DNA of 37,449 nt from an uncultured Candidatus Planktophila sp. (GTDB taxonomy: Bacteria > Actinomycetota > Actinomycetes > Nanopelagicales > Nanopelagicaceae), in NCBI GenBank assembly GCA_937975715.1, contig CALJUA010000017.1, positions 1 through 37,449 on the forward strand. The letters run 5' to 3'. The notes beneath the pieces were generated by a model. The model saw nothing but the letters and a program-made list of their open reading frames with translations. It was not told where the DNA came from and ran no database searches. Below, one piece after another: positions 23,344 to 31,593 of the stretch. Position 1 is the first letter of the stretch; every line of letters starts with the position of its first letter. The position numbers and the translations under genes are program-made.

Positions 23344-25916
23344 TACTTCAGAGCTGCCAACTGCGCAGTGATGCGTTCGATATCTGCAGTTGTTGCCGCT
23401 TGGCGTTCGCGAATCTCTGCGACAACGCTTTCAGGTGCCTTTGCCATGAAGCCTTGGTTATTCAACTTCACTTCAGCGGTAGCAAGATCCTTCTTCGCTG
23501 TTGCGAGGTCTTTCTCAAGACGTGCCCGCTCTGCTTCGACATCTACTGCGCCAGACAAGTCGAGCTCGCACTTGATGTTTCCAATTTCAACTGAAGCACT
23601 TGGTGTGAAGTCTCCGAGTTCTAGCTTGAGCAAGAAAGCCATTGCAGATGAATACTGTGCAACATCGGCAGGTGCGATAAAGCGACCTGGAATCTTCTGA
23701 CTTGGCTTAACACCTTGGTCATTACGGAAGCGGCGCACCTCTGTAATTACACGTTGCAGCTGTGTAATTAGCTCTTCAGAGTCCTTATCGAGGTGAGAAG
23801 AATTTGAGGCCGGCCAGGCAGCCGTCATAAGAGTCTCGCCGCCAGTAAATGTTGTCCAGAGCTCTTCTGTAATAAATGGCATTACTGGGTGAAGCAGGCG
23901 GAAGAGCTGATCGAGAACATAACCCAATACGCGCTGCGTTGCCTGAGCGTTGCCTGATGCAAATGCTTCCTTGGAGAGCTCTAGATACCAGTCGCACAAG
24001 TCATCCCACGCAAAGTGGTAGATAACTTCGCTTGCACGAGCGAATTCATATGTTGAGAGAAGTTCGCTGTATTCAGCTGTTGTCTCTGAGAGCCTGGAGA
24101 GGATCCACTTATCGATTGCATTCAATGCTGACACTGGTGGGAGGTCACCTTCGACAGTTACACCGTTCATCATTGCAAAGCGAGTGGCGTTCCAGAGCTT
24201 GGTCGCAAAGTTGCGTGAACCTGCAATCCAATCTTCTGCCAGTGCCTGGTCCTTACCTGGGTTTGAACCACGGGCCAGGGTAAAGCGCAGGGCATCAGCT
24301 CCGTACTTATCGATGAATTCCAATGGGTCAACGACGTTGCCCTTGGACTTTGACATCTTCTTACCGAATTGATCGCGCACAAGTCCGTGCAAGACGATAG
24401 TTCCGAAAGGTGGAACTCCATCCATTGCAAAGAGTCCGAACATCATCATGCGGGCAACCCAGAAGAACAAGATGTCGTAGCCAGTAACAAGAACGCTGGT
24501 TGGGTAGAACTTCTTTAAATCTTCTGTGTTATTTGGCCAGCCGAGAGTTGAAAATGGCCAGAGCGCAGATGAGAACCATGTATCGAGAACATCTGGATCT
24601 TGCTCGTAACCTGCTGGTGCGCTTTCGCCAGGACCAACAACAATGACTTCACCGTTTGGCCCATACCAAACAGGGATGCGGTGTCCCCACCACAACTGAC
24701 GTGAAATACACCAGTCGTGCATTCCATCGACCCACTCGAAGTAACGAGGTGCAAGTTCTTCTGGCTCAATCTTTACCCGACCATCGCGAACAGCATCTCC
24801 TGCTGCCTTTGCAAGTGGGGCAACCTTGACAAACCACTGCTTGGAAAGGCGTGGCTCGACCGTTGTATCGCAACGTGAGCAATGACCAACTGCGTGAATG
24901 TAAGGACGCTTCTCGGCAACGATGCGACCTTCTGCACGAAGTGCCTCAACAACGGCCTTGCGTGCTTCGTATCGATCCATGCCGTCGAATGCACTATTGG
25001 TATTAACCACCTTCGCATCAGCATCGAGGATGACGAGATTTTCGAGATTGTGGCGAAGACCGATTTCAAAGTCATTGGGATCGTGTGCAGGAGTTACCTT
25101 TACTGCACCGGTACCGAATGCTGGGTCAACGTGAGCATCAGCGACAACAGGAATCTCGCGATTGATCAACGGGACGGTAACTGTCTTGCCGATCATGTGG
25201 GCATAGCGCTCGTCATCTGGATGAACGGCTACAGCTGTATCTCCCAGCATGGTCTCTGCACGAGTTGTAGCAACGATGATTTCAGAATCACCAGTGCCAT
25301 AACGAATCGAAACGAGCTCGCCTTCATCGTCGCTGTGTTCTACTTCAATATCTGAAAGCGCTGTGAGGCAACGTGGACACCAGTTGATGATTCGTTCTGC
25401 ACGGTAGATAAGCTCTTGGTCATAGAGCTTCTTGAAAATTGTAAGAACTGCTTGTGACAAAGTCTCGTTCATTGTGAATGCTTCGCGAGTCCAGTCAACA
25501 GAATCTCCGAGGCGCTTCATCTGTCCGAGAATCTGTCCGCCGGATTCGGCCTTCCACTCCCAGACTTTCTTAACGAACTCTTCGCGACCGAGATCGTGAC
25601 GTGTAAGTCCTTGTGCTGCTAATTGTTTTTCAACAACATTTTGAGTCGCAATACCTGCGTGATCCATACCTGGAAGCCAGAGAGCTTCATAGCCCTGCAT
25701 GCGCTTCATACGTGTGAGGCAATCTTGCAAAGTCTGATCGAGGGCGTGACCGATGTGAAGGTTGCCGGTTACATTGGGAGGAGGGATAACAATCGTGAAC
25801 GGCTCTTTTGGAGATGATGAGTCTGCTGTGAAGTAACCAGAATCAACCCAGTGCTGGTACATCCGTGGTTCGATGTCAGCAGGTACAAAGGTTGGAGCGA
25901 GTTCGCGCTTCGTCAT
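23343..25916 (-). CDS. valS: Valyl-tRNA synthetase
   Basis: ValRS is a class I synthetase that charges tRNA(Val) and edits Thr-tRNA(Val). The 857-aa protein has HIGH as H54-I-G-H57 (GNLHIGHALD) and KMSKS at 520–524 (KKMSKSKGNVVDP). The CP1 editing domain spans about 190–350 (VATTRAETMLGDTAVAVHP, then TPAHDPNDFEIG). A C-terminal coiled-coil tRNA arm lies at about 790–857 (ERARLEKDLATAKKDLATAE). Two CxxC pairs (C180/C183, C346/C349) could bind zinc. There is no Shine-Dalgarno; TAGACT ends 7 nt before the ATG, suggesting its own leaderless promoter 23 bp after clpX. Confidence 0.98.
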   Translation of the reverse strand: MTKRELAPTFVPADIEPRMYQHWVDSGYFTADSSSPKEPFTIVIPPPNVTGNLHIGHALDQTLQDCLTRMKRMQGYEALWLPGMDHAGIATQNVVEKQLAAQGLTRHDLGREEFVKKVWEWKAESGGQILGQMKRLGDSVDWTREAFTMNETLSQAVLTIFKKLYDQELIYRAERIINWCPRCLTALSDIEVEHSDDEGELVSIRYGTGDSEIIVATTRAETMLGDTAVAVHPDDERYAHMIGKTVTVPLINREIPVVADAHVDPAFGTGAVKVTPAHDPNDFEIGLRHNLENLVILDADAKVVNTNSAFDGMDRYEARKAVVEALRAEGRIVAEKRPYIHAVGHCSRCDTTVEPRLSKQWFVKVAPLAKAAGDAVRDGRVKIEPEELAPRYFEWVDGMHDWCISRQLWWGHRIPVWYGPNGEVIVVGPGESAPAGYEQDPDVLDTWFSSALWPFSTLGWPNNTEDLKKFYPTSVLVTGYDILFFWVARMMMFGLFAMDGVPPFGTIVLHGLVRDQFGKKMSKSKGNVVDPLEFIDKYGADALRFTLARGSNPGKDQALAEDWIAGSRNFATKLWNATRFAMMNGVTVEGDLPPVSALNAIDKWILSRLSETTAEYSELLSTYEFARASEVIYHFAWDDLCDWYLELSKEAFASGNAQATQRVLGYVLDQLFRLLHPVMPFITEELWTTFTGGETLMTAAWPASNSSHLDKDSEELITQLQRVITEVRRFRNDQGVKPSQKIPGRFIAPADVAQYSSAMAFLLKLELGDFTPSASVEIGNIKCELDLSGAVDVEAERARLEKDLATAKKDLATAEVKLNNQGFMAKAPESVVAEIRERQAATTADIERITAQLAALK

Positions 25917-25923
25917 GGAGCGC

Positions 25924-25929
25924 AGTCTA
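25924..25929 (-). promoter_or_regulatory. -10 box of the leaderless valS promoter
   Basis: TAGACT on the minus strand lies 7 nt before the valS ATG, in the 23-bp gap after clpX. The hexamer and spacing match those before proA. Confidence 0.6.
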
Positions 25930-25939
25930 CCTTGAGAGG

Positions 25940-27238
25940 CTAAGCGCTTTTTTCCTCAGAGTTCTTCTCGCGACGGGATGCACGCTTTGGGAGTTCATCA
26001 GTGCGCTCTACCAATGTGGCTGGCGCATTAGAGTCGATGCAATCCTTTTCGATAATGACCTTTGCAATATCAGTGCGGCTTGGGACTTCGTACATGACCC
26101 CAAGAAGGACTGATTCCATAATGGCGCGAAGGCCACGAGCACCCGTACCACGCGAGAGCGCAAGCTCTGCAACTGCATCGAGTGCCTCTGGTGTGAATTC
26201 AAGATCAACATCGTCGAGGTTGAAGAGCTTCTGATACTGCTTTACCAAAGCGTTCTTTGGCTCGGTAAGAATCTGCATCAAGGCAGGCTTATCGAGATTT
26301 TCAACGCTAGTGATAACTGGAAGACGTCCAATGAATTCTGGAATCATTCCGAACTTCAATAAATCTTCTGGCATTACATCAGCGAAGATATCTTTACGGT
26401 TCTTATCTTCTGCCTTTTGCAGTTCTGCGTTAAAGCCAACTCCTGCTGAACCGCTGCGAGATTCGATGATCTTGTCGAGACCCGCAAATGCACCGCCGAC
26501 GATAAATAGAACGTTTGTTGTATCAATCTGAATAAATTCTTGATGTGGGTGCTTGCGTCCACCCTGTGGTGGTACAGATGCAACAGTGCCTTCAAGAATC
26601 TTAAGAAGAGCTTGCTGAACACCTTCACCTGAAACATCGCGAGTAATCGATGGGTTCTCTGCCTTGCGAGCAACCTTATCGATTTCATCGATGTAGATGA
26701 TTCCAGTCTCTGCTTTCTTTACATCGTAATCAGATGCTTGAAGTAGCTTGAGCAAAATGTTTTCTACGTCTTCGCCGACATAACCTGCCTCAGTAAGCGC
26801 TGTTGCATCTGCGATTGCAAATGGAACATTGAGCATACGAGCGAGAGTCTGTGCCATCAGTGTCTTGCCGCAACCAGTTGGACCGAGAAGAAGGATGTTC
26901 GACTTTGCGAGTTCAATGCCGTCTTCTGTGCGACCTTCACCAGATTGAACGCGCTTGTAGTGGTTGTAGACAGCGACAGAGAGAGACTTCTTTGCACGGT
27001 CTTGACCAATGACATACTGATCGAGGAATTCGAAGATTGCTTGTGGCTTTGGTAGCTCTGCAAGGCCAAGTGAGTTTTGCTCGGAGAGTTCTTCAACGAT
27101 GATCTCATTGCAGAGATCGATGCACTCGTCACAGATATAAACACCTGGACCTGCAATGAGCTTCTTCACCTGCTTCTGGGTCTTGCCGCAGAAGGAGCAC
27201 TTCAAGAGGTCGTTAGCCTCGCCAATTCGTGTGGACAT
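25940..27238 (-). CDS. clpX: ATP-dependent Clp protease ATP-binding subunit ClpX
   Basis: ClpX unfolds substrates and feeds them into ClpP. The 432-aa protein has the N-terminal zinc domain (C14, C17, C36, C39), Walker A GPTGCGKT (119–126) and Walker B IYIDEID (181–187). A VIGQDRAKK segment (77–85) starts the AAA+ core. The IGF-type ClpP-docking loop is not obvious to me by eye; the nearest candidate is in the ALVKQ/AGVGF region and should be checked. There is no Shine-Dalgarno; TATATT lies 7 nt before the ATG. Both clpP genes lie upstream, separated by an MFS gene. Confidence 0.97.
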   Translation of the reverse strand: MSTRIGEANDLLKCSFCGKTQKQVKKLIAGPGVYICDECIDLCNEIIVEELSEQNSLGLAELPKPQAIFEFLDQYVIGQDRAKKSLSVAVYNHYKRVQSGEGRTEDGIELAKSNILLLGPTGCGKTLMAQTLARMLNVPFAIADATALTEAGYVGEDVENILLKLLQASDYDVKKAETGIIYIDEIDKVARKAENPSITRDVSGEGVQQALLKILEGTVASVPPQGGRKHPHQEFIQIDTTNVLFIVGGAFAGLDKIIESRSGSAGVGFNAELQKAEDKNRKDIFADVMPEDLLKFGMIPEFIGRLPVITSVENLDKPALMQILTEPKNALVKQYQKLFNLDDVDLEFTPEALDAVAELALSRGTGARGLRAIMESVLLGVMYEVPSRTDIAKVIIEKDCIDSNAPATLVERTDELPKRASRREKNSEEKSA

Positions 27239-27245
27239 GGGCGTA

Positions 27246-27251
27246 AATATA
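27246..27251 (-). promoter_or_regulatory. -10 box of the leaderless clpX promoter
   Basis: TATATT on the minus strand ends 7 nt before the clpX ATG and lies in the 42-bp gap after the MFS gene. No Shine-Dalgarno is present. This would uncouple clpX from the clpP genes. Confidence 0.5.
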
Positions 27252-27280
27252 GTTTTTGTGCGCGGTTTATGTGGCTCGAA

Positions 27281-28549
27281 TTAAGCCTGACTTTGTTCGC
27301 CTATAGGTGAACTGGAATCTCGAGAGCGACGTGGGTCGCGCATCTCTGCGACTCCTGGAACAAGAAGAACTAAGTAACAGACAAGAACATGGAATGCGAT
27401 GGCCCACAGCAAGAATGAGCGCTCCCCCATAAGTGCAACAACTGGTCCGACAAGCGCCATTCCAAGTGGCATCAATCCACCAGAACCCACCATGTCGATA
27501 CTAAAGACGCGGCCTTGCATATCTTGAGGAACTTCACGCTGCACTGCAGTGACCCAATACGCCTCCCAGCCTCCGATCGAGAGGCCAGCTATGAAATAGC
27601 CAACGATGACAAAGGCAGGACTGATTGGGAATGCAAGAACCAATGGCGCAACGGCAAAAAGTGACCACCAGGAAATCGCGAGAAGTCCTGGGCGCTTTGT
27701 CTTTAATTTAATTGCAACAATGGCAGAGATCATTCCGCCAAGACTGAACATGGCTGCAGAGATAGCGAATGTTGAATTTGTATTGAACTCGCGTCGCGTG
27801 ATGACGGGAAGCAATACGGTCTCTGCTGCGACAATCACCATCAATTGGAATGAAGCCATTGCGATTGAGGCTGCAATCCATTTAATCTCCCAGACCAACT
27901 TAAAGCCCTCTTTGAGCTCGAAGAAGAAGGTTGGTTTATCTTCAAGAATCTCTTGTCGAGGCTTCTCTTTAATTGGAAAGAGAAGTGAGGTGCCAATAAA
28001 GAAGGCGATTGCAGTGACTGCAAAGGTGTAATCGGCGCCGATTGTCGCTACCGCAATTCCGCCAACACCTGGCCCAACAATGGTGCCAACTTTGGCCACA
28101 ATGCCTTTTGCGACATTTCCTTGTGGGAGTAAGTGATCTGGCAAAAGACTTGGAACAATCGCAGAGCCTGCTGGTGCACCGAATGAATCACCGAGGCCCA
28201 TGAGAAAAACTAACAAGCCAATTGCCCAGAGCGGCATGTGATTGGCTGAGACAAAGACGAGAATGAGGGCAAGCGCCCCGCGAAAAGAATCAGCACCGAT
28301 CATCACCCACTTACGCGGCAATCGGTCAGCCCAAACCCCACCGACCAGCATGAAGAGAGTTCCTGCCAACACACGTGCAGCGAGAATTAATCCGAGATCA
28401 GATGCTGTTCCGCCATTGTCCAGAATGCTGATTGCAAGAGCGATCGGGAAAGCTGATGAGCCAAGCACAAAGATGAGTGCTGAGAAAAAGTAGCGTCGGT
28501 AATCCTTATAAGAAAAAAGAGAGCCGGGTGCGAAGTATTTCTTTAGCAT
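27281..28549 (-). CDS. Major facilitator superfamily transporter
   Basis: The 422-aa protein has about twelve hydrophobic segments and the loop 2–3 signature GGVWADRLPRKWVMIGAD (residues about 70–87), the standard MFS motif A. The overall pattern (long central loop, FNTNSTFAIS and VPQDMQGRVFSIDMVGSGG stretches) resembles the MFS_3/EntS-like efflux branch. The substrate cannot be told from sequence. It lies between clpP2 (30-bp gap) and clpX (42-bp gap), an insertion in the usual clpP–clpX linkage. A weak AGGTG lies just before the ATG. Confidence 0.88.
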   Translation of the reverse strand: MLKKYFAPGSLFSYKDYRRYFFSALIFVLGSSAFPIALAISILDNGGTASDLGLILAARVLAGTLFMLVGGVWADRLPRKWVMIGADSFRGALALILVFVSANHMPLWAIGLLVFLMGLGDSFGAPAGSAIVPSLLPDHLLPQGNVAKGIVAKVGTIVGPGVGGIAVATIGADYTFAVTAIAFFIGTSLLFPIKEKPRQEILEDKPTFFFELKEGFKLVWEIKWIAASIAMASFQLMVIVAAETVLLPVITRREFNTNSTFAISAAMFSLGGMISAIVAIKLKTKRPGLLAISWWSLFAVAPLVLAFPISPAFVIVGYFIAGLSIGGWEAYWVTAVQREVPQDMQGRVFSIDMVGSGGLMPLGMALVGPVVALMGERSFLLWAIAFHVLVCYLVLLVPGVAEMRDPRRSRDSSSPIGEQSQA

Positions 28550-28579
28550 CGCACCTGGCCCTTTCTTAGTTAATGGTGA

Positions 28580-29206
28580 TTACGCGGAAGGCTTGGCCTT
28601 TCGTGAAGCCATGACCTTATCAATAAGTCCGTACTCGACGGCTTCAGCTGCAGTAAGAATTTTGTCGCGTTCGATATCGGCTTCGATTTCTTCAACTGAC
28701 TTATTGGAATGCTTTGCCAACATTGTTTCGAGAAGTCCGCGCATACGCATGATCTCGCGTGCTTGGATCTCGATATCAGATGCCTGTCCCCCACCCTCGG
28801 ATGAAGGCTGGTGAATCAGAATGCGTGAGTGCTCGAGGCCGTAACGCTTTCCCTTTGTTCCACCCGCAAGGATGATCGCTGCAGCAGATGCGGCTTGACC
28901 CAAGCAGATTGTCTGAATGTCAGGGCGAACGAACTGCATGGTGTCATAGATAGCTGTAAGCGCTGTAAATGAGCCACCAGGTGAGTTGATGTAGATCGAG
29001 ATATCCCGATCTGGGTCCATTGATTCAAGAGTAAGAAGCTGCGCCATTACATCGTTTGCAACTGTGTCATCGATTGCCTGACCCAAGAAGATGATGCGCT
29101 CTTCAAACAACTTTGTATATGGATCAAGGCGCTTGAAACCATAAGCGGTCTTCTCTTCAATTGTTGGAAGTACGTAACGAGCTTCGAAATCTGAGATGTG
29201 CTTCAT
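28580..29206 (-). CDS. clpP2: ATP-dependent Clp protease proteolytic subunit 2
   Basis: This is the second ClpP of an actinobacterial pair, which together form a mixed ClpP1P2 barrel. The 208-aa protein has the Ser-His-Asp triad: S107 in CLGQAASAAA, H132 in ILIHQPS, and D181 in IERDKILTA. The GGSFTAL and YINSPGGS oxyanion-side elements are present. The region after the active-site Ser reads AAAIILAGG rather than the common MGAFLLAAG, as in ClpP2-type subunits. Its ATG overlaps the clpP1 stop as TAATG, so the two are probably made in a fixed ratio. Confidence 0.95.
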   Translation of the reverse strand: MKHISDFEARYVLPTIEEKTAYGFKRLDPYTKLFEERIIFLGQAIDDTVANDVMAQLLTLESMDPDRDISIYINSPGGSFTALTAIYDTMQFVRPDIQTICLGQAASAAAIILAGGTKGKRYGLEHSRILIHQPSSEGGGQASDIEIQAREIMRMRGLLETMLAKHSNKSVEEIEADIERDKILTAAEAVEYGLIDKVMASRKAKPSA

Positions 29207-29817
29207 TACTTGTTACCTCCAGCAATCTGTCCATCGCTTGTTGCAATGTGATCGATAAATCCGTACTCGAGAGCATCTTTGGCATTGAACCAGTTGTCGC
29301 GATCTGAATCGATAAGAATCTTCTCAAGTGGCTGACCTGTGTGCTTTGCATTGAGCTCTGAAAGAGTCTGCTTTGTAATCGCCATCTGTTCTGCCTGGAT
29401 GCGAATATCAGTTGCTGTTCCACCGATTCCACCAAGAGGCTGGTGCATCAAGATGCGAGCATGTGGGGTTGCGTAACGCTTTCCCTTTGTTCCAGCTGTG
29501 AGAAGGAACTGGCCCATTGATGCAGCCATTCCCATGGCAACAGTTGCGACATCGTTCTTGATGTAGTTCATGGTGTCGTAGATCGCCATACCTGCATAGA
29601 CAGATCCGCCAGGTGAGTTGATGTAAAGATAAATATCTTTCTCTGGGTCTTCTGCAGAGAGAAGGAGTAGCTGCGCGCAGATTTGGTTTGCCATCTCATC
29701 GCGGACTTCGCCTGCAAGGAAGATGATTCGTTCGCGCAATAGGCGGCTATAAATCTGATCGCCTAAGCCGAGAGGTGTCTCCGCTGCTGATCTGTTCTGT
29801 GGGTTAATTAAATCCAC
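29206..29817 (-). CDS. clpP1: ATP-dependent Clp protease proteolytic subunit 1
   Basis: This is the upstream ClpP of the pair. The start is placed at the GTG at 29817 (203 aa), because AAGGAAG lies about 5 nt before it and the upstream ATG at 29862 would add 15 residues of unlikely composition overlapping an inverted repeat. The catalytic Ser is in MGMAASMGQFLL, His in ARILMHQPLGG and Asp in DSDRDNWFNAKDAL. The subunit is complete. Transcribed after tig across a 135-bp gap, it probably starts the clpP1–clpP2 unit. Confidence 0.95.
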   Translation of the reverse strand: MDLINPQNRSAAETPLGLGDQIYSRLLRERIIFLAGEVRDEMANQICAQLLLLSAEDPEKDIYLYINSPGGSVYAGMAIYDTMNYIKNDVATVAMGMAASMGQFLLTAGTKGKRYATPHARILMHQPLGGIGGTATDIRIQAEQMAITKQTLSELNAKHTGQPLEKILIDSDRDNWFNAKDALEYGFIDHIATSDGQIAGGNK

Positions 29818-29838
29818 GGTACTTCCTTCCGACTGTGA

Positions 29839-29854
29839 GCACCCATGTGGGTGC
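29839..29854 (-). promoter_or_regulatory. Inverted repeat upstream of clpP1
   Basis: GCACCCA and TGGGTGC form perfect 7-bp arms around 2 nt, 22 nt upstream of the clpP1 GTG. It may be an operator or a 5'-UTR stem. It does not match the ClgR site form as I remember it. Confidence 0.35.
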
Positions 29855-29914
29855 GAATGCATGTAGTGACCTTAACAATGGCAGGGCGAAAATGCTTCCC
29901 AAATTGGAGGTAAT

Positions 29915-29930
29915 TAGGGTCAAAACCCTA
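29915..29930 (-). terminator. Small hairpin between tig and clpP1
   Basis: TAGGGT and ACCCTA form a 6-bp stem with a 4-nt loop, 23 nt after the tig stop. On the minus strand it is followed by ATTACC rather than a T-run, so if it terminates tig it is weak. Confidence 0.3.
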
Positions 29931-29952
29931 GATGTTCGCTATCGGCTAAAGA

Positions 29953-31248
29953 TTATTCAGCAGATGCTTCGGCTGCAGCAGCTGCAGGAGTACGAAGCTC
30001 TTCGAGTTCAATCTTTGTGCCGTTCTTATCGACAACTGAGATACGCGCGAGAACAGATGCAAGCGCCTTAGCGCGAGTGACCTCTGCGATGACCTGTGTG
30101 ATCTGTCCAGCCTTCTGGAGCTCCTGAGCGAATTGCTCTGGGCCCATTCCATAACGCTGCGACATGCGAACGAGGTAATCAGTTAATTCGATTTCAGTGA
30201 TCTGAACATCTTCAGCCTTCACGATTGAATCAAGAAGGAACTCTGACTTGATGCCGTCACGAACTTCCTTATCAACTTCTGCGCGGTGAACAGCATCTTC
30301 CAAGCGGCCTTCACCCTCGAGGTGGCTGTTAACTTCTTCAAGCACCAAATCGTCTGGAACTTCGATTGTGAGTTCATTGAGCAACTTCTCAACGAGAAGG
30401 TCGCGTGCCTGCGCACCCTGTTCTAGCTTCTTCAAACGTGTGAGGCGCTCTGTGAAATCTGCCTTGAGCTCTGCGATTGTGTCGAACTCTGAAGCAAGCT
30501 TTGCGAAAGCATCATCAACTGGTGGGAGCTCGCGCTCTTTAACAACCTTAAGAGCGATTTCAACATCACCCTTCTCGTCATCCTTCTGGCCAACGAGCTG
30601 AGTTGTGAATGTCTTTGTATCTCCTGCAGACATTCCAATGAGTGCCTCATCCAGGCCATCAATCATGCGGTTTGAACCGACTTCGTAGGAAATGTCATTT
30701 GCCTTGCCGCCATCAACTTCTGCGCCATCGATGCGAGCTGTGAGATCAACAGTGACGAAGTCACCTGTCTTTGTTGCACGCTCTACTGTGTGAAGCGTTC
30801 CGAAGCGAGCGCGGAGTTCGTCAATCTGCTCGTTGAGATCTTCTTCCTTAACTTCTGCGTTATCAACTGTGACAGTGATCTTTGAGAAGTCAGGAAGTGT
30901 TACCTCTGGACGTACTGAAACTTCGACTGTGAATTCGAGCTTCTCGTTATCATTGAACTGCTTAATGTCGACAACTGGGCGACCGATAACGAGAAGTGAG
31001 TGCTCGCGCGCAGCCTGTCCGTAAAACTCTGGAAGCGCTGAGTTGATTGCCTCATCGAGAACTGCTGCACGACCAACGCGCTGTTCAACCATGGCTGCAG
31101 GAACTTTGCCCTTACGGAATCCTGGAACGTTGATCTGTGATGCGAGCTTCTTAAATGCTTCTGCGATGTATGGGCTGAGTTCTTCGAATGCAACTTCTAC
31201 TGAAATCTTTACACGTGTTGGTGAAAGTGTCTCTACGTTGCTCTTCAC
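29953..31248 (-). CDS. tig: Trigger factor
   Basis: Trigger factor is the ribosome-bound chaperone at the exit tunnel. The 431-aa protein starts at GTG with AGGAG 7 nt upstream. The ribosome-docking signature GFRKGKVP is at 43–50. The FKBP-type prolyl isomerase domain spans about 150–235 (TKTGDFVTVDLTARIDGAEV). A long helical C-terminal domain follows, and the protein ends in an Ala/Glu-rich tail (PAAAAAEASAE). tig–clpP–clpX linkage is common in bacteria. Confidence 0.97.
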   Translation of the reverse strand: MKSNVETLSPTRVKISVEVAFEELSPYIAEAFKKLASQINVPGFRKGKVPAAMVEQRVGRAAVLDEAINSALPEFYGQAAREHSLLVIGRPVVDIKQFNDNEKLEFTVEVSVRPEVTLPDFSKITVTVDNAEVKEEDLNEQIDELRARFGTLHTVERATKTGDFVTVDLTARIDGAEVDGGKANDISYEVGSNRMIDGLDEALIGMSAGDTKTFTTQLVGQKDDEKGDVEIALKVVKERELPPVDDAFAKLASEFDTIAELKADFTERLTRLKKLEQGAQARDLLVEKLLNELTIEVPDDLVLEEVNSHLEGEGRLEDAVHRAEVDKEVRDGIKSEFLLDSIVKAEDVQITEIELTDYLVRMSQRYGMGPEQFAQELQKAGQITQVIAEVTRAKALASVLARISVVDKNGTKIELEELRTPAAAAAEASAE

Positions 31249-31292
31249 AAGTTACTCCTGTTGATTTGAATTGTTTGTAAAGCATTGAAGTT

Positions 31293-31313
31293 AAAAAGTT
31301 AATCAATAACTTT
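31293..31313 (-). terminator. Weak A+T-rich terminator after tRNA-Pro
   Basis: On the minus strand AAAGTTA and TAACTTT pair (7 bp, 5-nt loop), followed by TTAAC. It lies 17 nt after the tRNA-Pro 3' end and before the tig start. The stem is A+T-rich, so efficiency is doubtful. Confidence 0.4.
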
Positions 31314-31329
31314 GAACTACAAGTAATAC

Positions 31330-31405
31330 TGGTCGGGGCGGGGAGATTCGAACTCCCGATCTCCTGCTCCCAAAGCAGGCGCGCTAGCCACTACGCTACG
31401 CCCCG
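31330..31405 (-). tRNA. tRNA-Pro (anticodon UGG)
   Basis: The acceptor stem is CGGGGCG/CGCCCCG with discriminator A and encoded CCA (31332–31330). The anticodon arm is CCTGC-TTTGGGA-GCAGG, giving UGG. The T arm GGGAGTTCGAATCTCCC is standard. Length is 76 nt including CCA. Confidence 0.97.
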
Positions 31406-31477
31406 AAGGCGCAGGGGGAAGTCTAAAGCAAGTTTTTACCTTTCTTTACCGACCCTGTACTCTTTCGCTCACACCCC

Positions 31478-31551
31478 GCGGGTGTAGCTCAATGGTAGAG
31501 TTCCAGCCTTCCAAGCTGGCTGTGCCGGTTCGATCCCGGTCACCCGCTCCA
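31478..31551 (+). tRNA. tRNA-Gly (anticodon UCC)
   Basis: The acceptor stem is GCGGGTG/CACCCGC with discriminator T and encoded CCA (31549–31551). The anticodon arm CCAGC-CTTCCAA-GCTGG gives UCC, and the T arm GCCGGTTCGATCCCGGT is standard. It is divergent from tRNA-Pro across 72 bp, which must hold both promoters. Confidence 0.97.
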
Positions 31552-31563
31552 GTACTTATTTAC

Positions 31564-31588
31564 GCGTGAATTCGACGCTTTTCTTCTC
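31564..31588 (+). terminator. Short terminator after tRNA-Gly
   Basis: GCGT (31564–31567) and ACGC (31575–31578) form a 4-bp stem with a 7-nt loop followed by TTTTCTTCTC, 12 nt after the tRNA 3' end. The stem is short. Confidence 0.4.
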
Positions 31589-31593
31589 AATTC

